DNA from: Candidatus Accumulibacter iunctus
Lineage (GTDB): Bacteria; Pseudomonadota; Gammaproteobacteria; Burkholderiales; Rhodocyclaceae
Direction of reading: 5' to 3'
DNA length: 64,000 bases
Assembly: GCA_002345025.1 (NCBI GenBank)
Contig: DDUX01000154.1
Coordinates: forward strand, 95,313-159,312
Numbering within the stretch: position 1 is the stretch's first letter; each line of letters starts with the position of its first letter. Made by a program: the position numbers and the translations under genes. Below are positions 25,865 through 34,819 of the stretch, piece by piece. The notes below the pieces were generated by a model. That model was not told the DNA's origin and did not search any database. It saw only the letters and a program-made list of their open reading frames with translations.

Positions 25865-27886
25865 ATGAAGTCCTTGTTTGCCCCGGCCATCGTCCTCCTC
25901 AACCAGGTTGGCTATCGCCGCAAGTTCGCCATCATGGGGCTGCTGGCGCTGGTGGCCAGCGCCGTCCTCGTCTGGAACCTCTATCACAGCCTGCACCGGG
26001 TGATCGACAGTTCACGGCGTGAACTCGCAGGGGTGCAGGTCATCAAGCCGCTGACCCGCGTCGTGCAGCATCTGCAGGTGCACCGCGGATTGTCTTCGGG
26101 AGTCCTCGGCGGCAGTGAGGAGATGAAGGACCGGCGGGCGGCGCGCCAGGGCGAGGTCAGCGCGGCGCTAAACGCTGCCGGCGCAACCCTGTCGCCACGG
26201 CTGGCGGCAAGCGAGGCCTGGAAGAACATCCTTGACGCCTGGGCCAGCATCGAGAAGGACGGACTCGACCTGATCCAGCGCGAGAACTTCCTCGCCCACA
26301 ACCGGCTCGTCGAAGATCTTCTCGCCTTTCAGGTGACGGTTGCCGACGAGTATGCATTGACCAACGATCCGGACATCGATGTCAGCTATCTGATCGACAC
26401 CGCAGTGGACAGGTCGCCGCAGGCGATCGAGCGCATGGGCCAGCTGCGGGCTCTGGGTACCGGCGTGCTGACACGGAAGCAGCCATTGGTGCTGTTGCAA
26501 CAGGTCGAGTTCACCGTCCTGCTGGCCGAACTCAACGTTGCGGTGAGCGGCCTGCGGCGCAACGTCGAGAAGACCGCGCAGTACCACCCGACGCTGAAGT
26601 CGTCGCTGCAGGCTTCAGTCGCCGACATCAGCGATGCGGCCGGCAAGGTCACCGCACTGGTCAACCAGGACATCCTCTCGGGCACCTTCGCGACCGCCCC
26701 GGGCGACTACTTCGCGCTGACCACCGCCTCGCTCGAGAAGGGCTACAAGGAGATTTTCGATACGGTTCTGCCGACTCTCGAGCGCCTGCTGCAGGAACGG
26801 ATCGATCGCGCCGAGCGCAACCTCGTGCTGAGCATCTCGCTGTCGGTTCTCATCCTGCTGCTCTACGCGTATGTCTCGATCGGACTCTATTTCGCCATCC
26901 GTGGCAGCATCGACCGCCTCGCCGAGAGCGCGCGCACGATTGCCACCGGCGATCTCGGAGTGCGCGTCGATCTCGGCACGCGCGATGAACTCAAGCTGGT
27001 GGGCGACAGCCTCAATGACATGCTCGCGGGCTTTCGCGGTCTGTTGCAGAACGTGCATCACGGTGCCCGGGAAGTCCTCGGCGCGACCAAGACACTGGCG
27101 ACGTCGGCGGCGCACATCAAGGGCAGCAGTGAGCAGCAGAGCCAAGCGGCGGCGAGTATGGCGGCGGCGATCGAGGACATGCGCGCGCGCATCGAGCGTC
27201 TGTCGGCCGATGCCCGCGATGCCGACCGCATCGCCAGTCGGGCTGGCGAGCTCTCGGCCGAAGGCGGCCGGGCGGTCGGCGATGTCGTGCGCGAGATCGA
27301 GCGCATTGCCGAAGTGGTCAAGCAGTCGGCGGCGATCGTCGGCGAACTCGGCAGCCGTTCCGAGCGCATCTCGGCAGTCGTCAGCGTGATCAAGGAGATC
27401 GCCGACCAGACCAACCTGCTGGCGCTCAATGCGGCGATCGAGGCAGCGCGGGCCGGCGAATCGGGACGCGGCTTCGCCGTCGTTGCCGACGAGGTGCGCA
27501 AACTCGCCGAACGCACCGGTCGGTCGACACAGGAAATCTCGGAGATGATCACCGCCATCCAGAGCGGTACCCAGAATGCCGTGACGAGCATGAAGCTCGG
27601 TGTCAGCCGGGTTGCCGAGGGCGTCACGCTGGCGACGCGCGCTGGCCAGTCGATCACGGAGATCGGCGGCAACGCGGCGCAGGTGGTGAGCAAGGTCGCC
27701 GCTATCTCGCAGGCCCTGCACGAGCAGAGCGCGGCCAGCAGCGACATCGCGCGCAACGTCGAGAGCGTCGCGCGGATGGCGGAAGCGAACAGCACGGCGG
27801 TCGCCGGCAACGCCGGCACGGCCGAGCAGCTCGAGCACCTGTCGACCGGTCTGGAGAGCGAGGTGCGTCGCTTCCGGCTCGGCTGA
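25865..27886 (+). CDS. Methyl-accepting chemotaxis protein with NIT-like sensor domain
   Basis: A 673-residue chemoreceptor. Domains in order: transmembrane helix (about 19-38), an all-helical periplasmic sensor (about 40-300) resembling the nitrate/nitrite-sensing NIT domain (VVQHLQVHRGLSSGVLGG, an early arginine-glycine helix), a second membrane helix (about 325-345), HAMP (about 345-400) and the cytoplasmic signalling hairpin. The hairpin tip, IADQTNLLALNAAIEAARAG, is canonical and binds CheA/CheW. No C-terminal pentapeptide for CheR/CheB is present (ends RRFRLG). AAGGAG stands before the ATG. The ligand is inferred at most; no chemotaxis gene is nearby. Confidence 0.92.
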   Translation: MKSLFAPAIVLLNQVGYRRKFAIMGLLALVASAVLVWNLYHSLHRVIDSSRRELAGVQVIKPLTRVVQHLQVHRGLSSGVLGGSEEMKDRRAARQGEVSAALNAAGATLSPRLAASEAWKNILDAWASIEKDGLDLIQRENFLAHNRLVEDLLAFQVTVADEYALTNDPDIDVSYLIDTAVDRSPQAIERMGQLRALGTGVLTRKQPLVLLQQVEFTVLLAELNVAVSGLRRNVEKTAQYHPTLKSSLQASVADISDAAGKVTALVNQDILSGTFATAPGDYFALTTASLEKGYKEIFDTVLPTLERLLQERIDRAERNLVLSISLSVLILLLYAYVSIGLYFAIRGSIDRLAESARTIATGDLGVRVDLGTRDELKLVGDSLNDMLAGFRGLLQNVHHGAREVLGATKTLATSAAHIKGSSEQQSQAAASMAAAIEDMRARIERLSADARDADRIASRAGELSAEGGRAVGDVVREIERIAEVVKQSAAIVGELGSRSERISAVVSVIKEIADQTNLLALNAAIEAARAGESGRGFAVVADEVRKLAERTGRSTQEISEMITAIQSGTQNAVTSMKLGVSRVAEGVTLATRAGQSITEIGGNAAQVVSKVAAISQALHEQSAASSDIARNVESVARMAEANSTAVAGNAGTAEQLEHLSTGLESEVRRFRLG

Positions 27887-28117
27887 GAGCTTGCGCCGCC
27901 ATCGTTCCGAGCATGCGGGGATGCGCGGCGGGTGGCAGCGAACGACGAGGCACTGCCTGTGGATGGGCGACGAGTGAGCGAGCGGGCAGGGCCGCAGAGC
28001 GGCGGCGCAGCAGATGCAGGCACGAGCGCCAAGTTTTTCTCCGGCGCTCTCCCGACGCGTTGGCTGCAGCCGCGGCGAAACACGGGCAGCAGCTGCAGGC
28101 GTCTGCCCTGATTGCCC

Positions 28118-30436
28118 ATGCGCAGCAACATCATCGCTTTCGCGTGCGGCGTCGGCTTCCTGCAGATGCAGGAGGCTGTGCCCGCGTGGCCACTGCTCCT
28201 GGCCCTACTGCTGACCGCCCTGGCGCTGCTCTGGCCGGGTTGGCGGCAGGGCCGGCTGCGGCGAGGGCTGGTGCTGCTGGGTTGCACGGTGCTCGGTTTC
28301 GCCTGGGCGGCGCTGCTCGCCGAACAGCGACTGCGTGATCAGCTGCCGGTAGCCTGGGAGGGGCGCGACGTGCAGTTGGTCGGGGTCATCGCCGCCCTGC
28401 CGCATGCCTTCGAGCGCGGCGAACGCTTCGCCTTCGACGTCGAGTCGGTCGAGACGGCCGCTGCCGTCGTGCCGCAGCGGATCATGCTCTCCTGGTATCA
28501 CGGCTGGCTCGAGGACGAGTGGCGCGAAGGCCTGAAGATTCGCCCCGGTGAGCGCTGGCGCTTCACCGTTCGCCTCAAGCGGCCGCACGGCAACGCCAAT
28601 CCGCTGGCATTCGACTACGAGGCCTGGCTCTTCGAGCGCAACCTGCGGGCGACCGGTTACGTTCGCCCGCAGGCGGCGACGCAGCGCCTCGACGATTTCG
28701 TCGTCCGACCCTCCTACCTCATCGAGCGCCTGCGCGACCGGCTGCGCCAGTCCTTCGACGAGGTGCTCGGCGACGCCCCCTACGCCGGTGTACTCGTTGC
28801 ACTCGCGGTTGGCGACCAGCAGGCGATCCCCGGCGAGCAGTGGCGACTCTTCCGGCAGACCGGTGTCACCCACCTGATGTCGATTTCCGGTCTGCACGTG
28901 ACGATGGTGGCAGCCCTCTGCGGTAGCCTCGTCGGCTGGCTGTGGCGGCGCAGCGAGCGGCTCCTGCTCGCCCTGCCGGCACAGAAGGTGGCGATCGCTG
29001 CCGGCTGGCTGGCGGCCTTCGGCTACGCCCTGCTCGCCGGCTTCGCCGTGCCGGCGCAGCGGACGCTGTACATGCTGACGGTGGTCGCGCTGGCGCTGTG
29101 GTCCGGGCGCAACCTCGGCGCCAGCCGCAGCCTGCTGCTGGCGCTGCTGGCCGTGCTGCTGCTCGATCCATGGGCGGTGTTGGCGCCAGGCTTCTGGCTC
29201 TCGTTCGCCGCCGTCGCCGTCCTCTTCTTCATCGGCACGGCGCGACTCGGCAGTCAACGCGGCTGGCGCGCGGCGCTGGCCAACTGGGGAGCGACGCAAT
29301 GGGCGGTGACGCTGGGTACGCTGCCATTGCTGCTGCTCCTCTTCCAGCAATTCTCGCTCGTCTCGCCGCTGGCCAACGCCGTGGCGATCCCGCTGGTCAG
29401 CTTTGTCATCACGCCGCTGGCGCTGCTCTTCGTCGTCCTCCCCTGGCCACCGCTGCTGTCGCTGGCGCATGAACTGCTGGCGGTCCTGATGGCCTGTCTG
29501 GAGTGGTTGGCGGGCTGGCCGCTGTGGGAGCAGCCGGCGCCGCCGCTGCCGGCGACGGTGCTGGCGGTGGTCGGTGTCGTCTGGCTGTTGCTGCCGCGCG
29601 GCTTTCCGGCCCGCTGGCTCGGCGTCTGCCTGCTGCTGCCGGCTCTCGTGTGGCCGGCCGCGCGGCCGGCAGCCGGCGAGGCCTGGGTCGAGGTGCTCGA
29701 CGTCGGCCAGGGACTGGCGGTCGTCGTGCGGACCGCCGGCCACAGCCTGCTCTACGACACCGGCCCGCTGTACAGCGCCGAGTCGGATGCCGGCCAGCGC
29801 ATCATCGTTCCCTACCTGCGGGCGCACGGGGTGCGACGAATCGACACGCTGATCGTCACCCACCGCGACAAGGATCATTCCGGCGGCGTCGTTGCCGTCG
29901 AGGAAGCGCTGCCGATCGTACGCCGGCTCTCGTCGGTGCCCGAACTCCAGCCCGAACCCTGCGTCGACGGCCAGTCGTGGGAATGGGACGGGGTGCGGTT
30001 CAGCATCCTTCATCCAGTTGCCCCCGACTACGAGCGCAAGGCCGCGCGCAGCAACAACATGAGCTGCGTGCTGCAGGTCAGCAGCGCCTGGGGCAGCGTC
30101 CTGCTCACCGCCGACATTGAGGCGCGCGACGAACAGGCGCTGCTCGCGCGCGCCGCCGCCAGACTGCCGAGCGATGTCCTGCTGGTGCCGCATCACGGTA
30201 GTGGAACCTCTTCGACGCCGCCGTTCATTGCCGCCGTCGGCGCGCGCGAGGCGATCATCCCGGTTGGCTACCGCAACCGCTTCCAGCATCCGCGGGCGGA
30301 TGTCGTTGACCGCTATGCCGGCAGCCGGCTGTGGCGGACCGATCGCGATGGCGCGATTCGCATCACGCTGGCGGCGGCAGGAATGTCCGTGTCGGCGTCC
30401 CGCAGCGAGTACCGGCGGTACTGGCACGGACAGTGA
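28118..30436 (+). CDS. comEC: DNA internalization competence protein ComEC/Rec2
   Basis: The inner-membrane channel that takes up single-stranded DNA during natural transformation. The 772-residue product has N-terminal membrane helices and an OB-like DUF4131 region, then the competence domain (GVLVALAVGDQQAIPGEQW, FRQTGVTHLMSISGLHVTMVA) with many helices. A C-terminal metallo-beta-lactamase domain begins at about residue 525 (EVLDVGQGLAVVV), with ligands in THRDKDHSGG, LTADIE and LLVPHHGSGTSS. All motifs are intact. A TTG at 28112 is an alternative start; ATG 28118 is used. Together with pilBCD in this window it supports competence. Confidence 0.94.
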   Translation: MRSNIIAFACGVGFLQMQEAVPAWPLLLALLLTALALLWPGWRQGRLRRGLVLLGCTVLGFAWAALLAEQRLRDQLPVAWEGRDVQLVGVIAALPHAFERGERFAFDVESVETAAAVVPQRIMLSWYHGWLEDEWREGLKIRPGERWRFTVRLKRPHGNANPLAFDYEAWLFERNLRATGYVRPQAATQRLDDFVVRPSYLIERLRDRLRQSFDEVLGDAPYAGVLVALAVGDQQAIPGEQWRLFRQTGVTHLMSISGLHVTMVAALCGSLVGWLWRRSERLLLALPAQKVAIAAGWLAAFGYALLAGFAVPAQRTLYMLTVVALALWSGRNLGASRSLLLALLAVLLLDPWAVLAPGFWLSFAAVAVLFFIGTARLGSQRGWRAALANWGATQWAVTLGTLPLLLLLFQQFSLVSPLANAVAIPLVSFVITPLALLFVVLPWPPLLSLAHELLAVLMACLEWLAGWPLWEQPAPPLPATVLAVVGVVWLLLPRGFPARWLGVCLLLPALVWPAARPAAGEAWVEVLDVGQGLAVVVRTAGHSLLYDTGPLYSAESDAGQRIIVPYLRAHGVRRIDTLIVTHRDKDHSGGVVAVEEALPIVRRLSSVPELQPEPCVDGQSWEWDGVRFSILHPVAPDYERKAARSNNMSCVLQVSSAWGSVLLTADIEARDEQALLARAAARLPSDVLLVPHHGSGTSSTPPFIAAVGAREAIIPVGYRNRFQHPRADVVDRYAGSRLWRTDRDGAIRITLAAAGMSVSASRSEYRRYWHGQ

Positions 30437-30620
30437 TCGCGTGCGCTGGCGGTGTCGGCGCTGCCTTTGCTGTTCCGCTGCTGGACGCGACCCGGATCCT
30501 GCGTCACGCAGGGAACATGCGCACGGCGTCGGCCAGTTGTGCTCGCTGCCCGGGGCGCGCCGACGTCGACCGGGCGTGATGAGGTGCTATTGTTGCGCTT
30601 CAACAGGAGAGCCTCCCGCC

Positions 30621-31073
30621 ATGAAGATCTGGGTCGATGCCGACGCCTGTCCGGCCGCAATCAAGGACATCCTCTATCGCGCGGCAAACCGGGTGCAGAT
30701 TCCGCTGACGCTGATTGCCAACCAGATGTTGCGGCCGCCGCCGTCGCCCTGGATTCGCGCGCTGCAGGTGCCGGCGGGATTCGATGTTGCTGATCGCCGC
30801 ATCGTCGATGAGGTGGTCGCAGGCGATCTGGTCGTCACCGCCGACGTGCCGCTGGCGGCGCAGGTGATAGCCAAGGGCGCCAGCGTGCTCGAGCCGCGTG
30901 GCGATTTGCTCGACGCGGGCAACATCGACGAGCGACTGGGCCTGCGCAATTTCCTGGAAGGGCTGCGCAGCAGCGGCGTGGACACCGGCGGACCGGCTGC
31001 CTTCTCGGCGGGCGACCGGCAGGCCTTCGCCAATCGGCTCGACCGCCTGCTCGCGAGCCGGCCAGTTCCCTAG
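30621..31073 (+). CDS. yaiI: UPF0178 (YaiI/YqxD) family protein
   Basis: A 150-residue protein of the DUF188/UPF0178 family, a probable PIN-like fold of unknown function. The family signature is at the start (MKIWVDADACPAAIKDILYRAA), with DLVVTADVPLAAQVIAKGA and the Asp residues (D6, D8 and the one in TADVPLA) that could bind metal. Length is normal. AGGAG at about 30604 and the ATG at 30621 fix the start; longer open frames upstream overlap comEC. It stands alone after comEC. Confidence 0.93.
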   Translation: MKIWVDADACPAAIKDILYRAANRVQIPLTLIANQMLRPPPSPWIRALQVPAGFDVADRRIVDEVVAGDLVVTADVPLAAQVIAKGASVLEPRGDLLDAGNIDERLGLRNFLEGLRSSGVDTGGPAAFSAGDRQAFANRLDRLLASRPVP

Positions 31074-31578
31074 CCGCCGGTCGCCGGCCGCCGCTGGCAA
31101 CGAGAGCAACCGTGGGCGGAGGAGGCGTTGGGAAGGTGAACGTGAAATCGTAGGTCTGCGTGCGATTTTGCATTGAAGGTGTTGAAGTCCTGCGTGTCGG
31201 TCAGCCAGTTCTCCGAACCGATTGCACAGAGTGGGCAGGTTGCGTCGAGTGGACGATTTGTCCCCTGGTTCGCCACGAGTGTCTGGTCCTGGTAGCTGGG
31301 AGTGACGACCGTCTTGCCGGGATGCGTGGGCTGGATGGTCTGTCCGTGCTTCGGGAAGGCTATCCGGGCGTCCCGGTCGTGGTCGTCTCGTGTGCCGATG
31401 ACGCAGTGACGATACGCCGATCGATCGATGCCGGCGCGATGGGCTTCATTCCGCTCGGTTCGGCAACAAAGTGGTGACTGACGCGCTCTCTGACGGCAGT
31501 TCTGACACAGTTCCTCCTGCAGGATTGATGCCGGAGGGGCGAAGAACGGCGATGAACGCCGCTGTCCACCTGCCTCGA
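31074..31578. other. Intergenic, lower-GC stretch between yaiI and the HPr-like gene
   Basis: About 500 bases with no intact gene. Base composition looks more AT-rich than the neighbours around 31140-31320. It contains a response-regulator remnant (31304-31477, listed separately). On the minus strand, about 31100-31330, an open frame has an N-, T-, D- and Q-rich composition unlike the usual arginine/proline-rich shadows; I could not match it to a family. Confidence 0.5.
31304..31477 (+). pseudogene. Remnant of a NarL/LuxR-type response regulator receiver domain
   Basis: The translation DDRLAGMRGLDGLSVLREGY followed by PGVPVVVVSCADD and IRRSIDAGAMGFIP aligns well with the second half of a receiver domain of the NarL class, with the beta4 strand VVVVS and the GAMGFIP beta5 region. 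The usual Lys of FIPK is lost (FIPLG) and a stop follows at 31475. The first half of the receiver and the helix-turn-helix output domain are absent, so this is a fragment, not a working regulator. Confidence 0.65.
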
Positions 31579-33162
31579 CTACCGCCGCAGGTAGGAGAGC
31601 GCCTTCGGCAGTACGACATTGTTGCCGAAGGCATCTTCGCCGTAGCCGTGGCGGGCCAGGACATCGAGATCGGCGAGGACGCGCCTGTCGCCAGTGAAAG
31701 TCACCGTCAGATCGGTGCGGATGTCCAACTGGCCCGTCGCCTGCAACTGGGCAATCTCGGCGACGCTGTTCTCGAGGACGCTGCCCTCTCGGTGGCCGAA
31801 CTGGTCGGAGAACTGGAGGGGCTGGCGGTAGAGCATGATCCTGCCCTCGTCGGCAAGGCAATGCACGATCGCCCGCACGGCGGCGGTAACGCTTTCCGGT
31901 GTGCCGGCGTCGGCACAGAGGGGACGGACACGGGCGATCTCCGACGCGAGCCAGCGCCGCTTGCGGGCGTTGATCGTCTCGTTGGCGCGAAACAGTTCGA
32001 ACGGCGAGGCGGCATCGAAGAGCTGGTCGTCGAGTTGCATCAGTACCGAACTGCCGTAGTAGGCGACGACGCGCGCGACGAGGTTGGCGGGGCGGACGTG
32101 GAAGCCCCGATAACTGGGTACCGGTACCTCGAGGCGCCCCGACTCGGCGTAGCGGTGCACGAGAGCCTGACTCAGGCGCTGGCCACCTGCCAGGTAGTCG
32201 CTCGAGAAGGCCATCGCGTAGCCGAAAAGCGTCGCCATGGTGGCGTCGGCATCGACTACCGGCCGTTCGCGGAGAACGGCGTCGGCCGTGTGCGGGCTGG
32301 CGTGCCGCTCGTAGTAATGCGCCAGGTCGGTGGCGATCTCGAGCAGATGGTAAATGATGCTGGCGTGTCCGCGCAGGATCGGCAGGTCGCCGTCGGAGCT
32401 TTCCATCGAGGTGCCGGCGACATGGGTGTCGTAGAGGGACTGCAGGTTGTGGAAGCGAAAGGTGAGCTGGCGCAGGCGCTCCTCGCTGACCGGGTCAGGG
32501 AAGCAGGCGGCATACTCCGCGGGCGCGACGCGGGCCGCTGTGCGCAGCACTTCGCCCTCGGCTGCCAGGTTGAGGAACTCGGTCGCCAGGTGGGTGACGG
32601 TGGTGGCGGCGTCGCCGGTGATCCGGTCGCCGCGGTCACGGGCGAGGCGGCCCGCCGGCAACGGTTCACCGTTGTCGACGGGCACCGGAGCAATGAGCGA
32701 GACGTCGATGCCGACCGCCTGTGCTTCCTCGAGCAGAGCGCCGGCGACCGCGGCGACGACGCCACCGAGCAGTCGCAGCCGGTCACAGGTCGCCGCCGGG
32801 AAATCGGCTTCGACCGGCAGCAGCCGGTAGGTGGGCAGGCGGCGCTGCAGGTAGGCGAGCACCTGGCCGATGCGGGCAAAGTTCTTCAGGCACGCCACCA
32901 AGGCACGGAACCGGCTCCAGTGATGATTCTGGCGGGCGCCGTACTCGTCCAGCAGCGTTTCCATCTGCTCCGCCTCCAGCAGCAGGCGGCCGATCAGCTG
33001 TCGCGCCAGAAGCGTCTCATCCGTCCGCATGGCGGACAGGGTGCTGGCAAGTTCGAGCAGAACCCGGCCGCGCTTGCGGGCCAGGCCGCAGAACTCCCTG
33101 TCGCCGATCCGCTCGGCGGATGGCTCGCCCGTGGTGGCGGCGTCTTGCGTCGATTCGTCCAT
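31579..33162 (-). CDS. Large protein with embedded HPr-like phosphocarrier motif
   Basis: A 527-residue soluble protein. Residues about 1-335 are mostly helical with no family I recognise (WSRFRALVACLKNFARIGQVL; HASIIYHLLEIATDLAHYYERH). At about 345-375 the motif VPVPSYRGFHVRPANLVARV closely resembles the active-site region of HPr, with His355 in the place of phospho-His15 (GLHARPA). The end (DLTVTFTGDRRVLADLDVLA, then GEDAFGNN) could supply the last HPr strand and helix, with an insertion in between. The regulatory Ser46 region is not recognisable. ATG 33162 has AAAGGA upstream. No PTS enzyme is adjacent; function unknown, possibly PTS-type sensing. Confidence 0.65.
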   Translation of the reverse strand: MDESTQDAATTGEPSAERIGDREFCGLARKRGRVLLELASTLSAMRTDETLLARQLIGRLLLEAEQMETLLDEYGARQNHHWSRFRALVACLKNFARIGQVLAYLQRRLPTYRLLPVEADFPAATCDRLRLLGGVVAAVAGALLEEAQAVGIDVSLIAPVPVDNGEPLPAGRLARDRGDRITGDAATTVTHLATEFLNLAAEGEVLRTAARVAPAEYAACFPDPVSEERLRQLTFRFHNLQSLYDTHVAGTSMESSDGDLPILRGHASIIYHLLEIATDLAHYYERHASPHTADAVLRERPVVDADATMATLFGYAMAFSSDYLAGGQRLSQALVHRYAESGRLEVPVPSYRGFHVRPANLVARVVAYYGSSVLMQLDDQLFDAASPFELFRANETINARKRRWLASEIARVRPLCADAGTPESVTAAVRAIVHCLADEGRIMLYRQPLQFSDQFGHREGSVLENSVAEIAQLQATGQLDIRTDLTVTFTGDRRVLADLDVLARHGYGEDAFGNNVVLPKALSYLRR

Positions 33163-33920
33163 GTCCTTTCTCTCTCTTACGGCTTCGTGTGCCGGGCTCA
33201 CGCGCGACATTTTCCGACGAATCGGGGGCGCGCAGAGCAAAATCGGCAGCAATTCCGCGCCGAACGGCGTACGTCGCCTGCCCGCCGGTCTTCGGGCGCG
33301 CCGCCGACGGCGAACTGCGCTTGCGCGTCGTGGCTGGCAACATCAGCATGTCACCTTGCCGCCGGCAGCATCCGGGCGGCGCTGATCGGGCATGTTGGCG
33401 AAGACCTTCGGGCGCTCGCCTTGCCCGGATGAGGAGGGCTGCGCGTCCCCGACCCGTTCGAGTACGCGACGATGTGCCAGATCGACTGTATCGCCGAGGC
33501 GGCGCCCGACGTCACGCTGCTCAAGCTCACGAACTGCGGGCATTCGCCGCTGCGCGATCAGCCAGAGGCCGTCACCGAGGCCATCAAGCGGCTTGTCGAG
33601 CGGCTGGATTGATCAACGCGTCGCTGAGCGCGGCGATGTTGGCATCCTGTGGAGCGGCGGGCGGTAGCGCGGCGATGGGCATCAGGCCTCGGCTGCGTGG
33701 GGAGGAAAGTTCGCCGTCGGTGTCGCGCCGCGTGCGGGCAAGACGTGGCATCGCTGTCCGGCACGATCCCCCTCCCTTGCCTCTTCGCCACCCTCGGCGA
33801 CACCCGACCGCTGCCGCGTCGACCATTGGGCCGCCACCCGGCACTCACTTTCAGGTCTCGCTGGGCGGCGAGCTCCGCTTGCCGGCCGGTGCGACGGTCT
33901 GCTGTTGCCCGCGGGATGAG
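33163..33920. other. Gene-poor interval with degraded coding fragments
   Basis: About 760 bases between the HPr-like gene and parA without an intact gene. It includes the alpha/beta-hydrolase tail at 33454-33612 (separate entry). Two short stretches on the plus strand translate to similar DGELRLRVVAGN (about 33300) and GGELRLPAGA (about 33870) phrases, which may be fragments of one lost gene. A minus-strand frame at 33584-33844 is open but has no recognisable features. Confidence 0.45.
33454..33612 (+). pseudogene. 3' remnant of an alpha/beta hydrolase
   Basis: In frame up to the TGA at 33610 the translation reads EYATMCQIDCIAEAAPDVTL followed by LKLTNCGHSPLRDQPEAV and a short helix. This is the C-terminal end of many alpha/beta hydrolases, including the catalytic histidine in NCGHSP. 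The nucleophile serine, acid residue and the body of the enzyme are not found upstream in any frame, so only about the last 50 codons survive. It is not listed as a gene because no start or core is present. Confidence 0.65.
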
Positions 33921-34718
33921 TCAGGGTTGAGGCGCCGGCAGCGAGAGGCAGTCGTAGAGCGCGTTGAACTCGCCGCTGAGCTTGTGCCGGGGGTCGAGGT
34001 GGATCATGGGTCTGGCCAGGTGATGCGATTCCCGGATCTTGATCGACGCGGAAAGGAATACGGGGAGAACCGGCAGCCCCTCGGCACGCAGTTCATCGAC
34101 CAGACGCAACGGCAGATTGGCGCGGGCCTGGTACTGGTTGACGACGATCCCCTCGACGCGCAGGCCCTGGTTGTGGTCACTCTGGATCTCGCGCACGCTG
34201 TCGAGGAGGGAATAGAGCGCGCGCCGCGAGAAATCGTCGCAGTCGAAAGGGATCAGGCAGCGATCGGCAGCAATCAGCGCCGAGCGCGTGAAAAAGTTGA
34301 GTGCCGGCGGGGTGTCGATGTAGACCTCGTCGTAACCCTCGAGCTTTTCCAGCGCCTCGCGCAGCTTGTACATCTTGTAGCGTGACTCCAGCTTGAACTG
34401 GACTTCCTCCAGGCGTCCGTCCGACGGCAGCACCGCCAGATTGGGGTATGGCGTCTGGACGACATATGCGGCGAGCGCTTCTGGGAAAAGTCGGTAGCCG
34501 AGGATGTCGTCAAAGAAATTCGCGAGGGTCTTCTTCTGCTCGTCGAGAGCCTGCCCGAGAACGTAGCGCGAAGCGTTGGCCTGCGGGTCGAGGTCGACCA
34601 GCAGCGTGCGTCGACCGCGCTCGGCGGCGACCGCCGCCAGGTTGCAGGTGATGGTTGATTTGCCCACCCCGCCCTTCTGGTTGAAGATCACTCTGCGCAC
34701 GCCATTCACCCCGGTCAT
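33921..34718 (-). CDS. ParA family ATPase (orphan)
   Basis: A 265-residue ParA/MinD-type ATPase with a deviant Walker A (KGGVGKSTITCNLAA near residue 15), A' motif DLDPQANAS and Walker B region VYIDTPPAL. It lacks an N-terminal helix-turn-helix, so it belongs to the short ParA class that positions DNA or protein clusters. The middle (KLESRYKMYKLREALEKL) is charged and helical. No parB or partner gene is adjacent; neighbours are a degraded region and a carboxylesterase. Cargo is therefore unknown. The ATG at 34718 is close to the first strand as expected. Confidence 0.88.
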   Translation of the reverse strand: MTGVNGVRRVIFNQKGGVGKSTITCNLAAVAAERGRRTLLVDLDPQANASRYVLGQALDEQKKTLANFFDDILGYRLFPEALAAYVVQTPYPNLAVLPSDGRLEEVQFKLESRYKMYKLREALEKLEGYDEVYIDTPPALNFFTRSALIAADRCLIPFDCDDFSRRALYSLLDSVREIQSDHNQGLRVEGIVVNQYQARANLPLRLVDELRAEGLPVLPVFLSASIKIRESHHLARPMIHLDPRHKLSGEFNALYDCLSLPAPQP

Positions 34719-34819
34719 CGTAAGGAATTGTCGCTAGTGTAGCCAAGTCCCGAAGCAACGTCGACCTGCCGCTTGTCCGCGGCGCCCGCGCAGCGCATCA
34801 CTGCCCGGTGGTGCCGGCC

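Noticed and set aside
28205..30427. 740-residue minus-strand open frame opposite comEC
   Set aside because: Low-complexity R/Q/H-rich translation without motifs; comEC on the other strand is complete.
31070..31861. Minus-strand frame with N/T/D/Q-rich segment
   Set aside because: Composition of one part is protein-like, but no family match, start or ribosome binding site; mentioned only as part of the odd patch.
33584..33844. Minus-strand open frame ending DALINPAARQAA
   Set aside because: Short, repetitive arginine/glycine-rich start and no recognisable domain; lies in a degraded interval.
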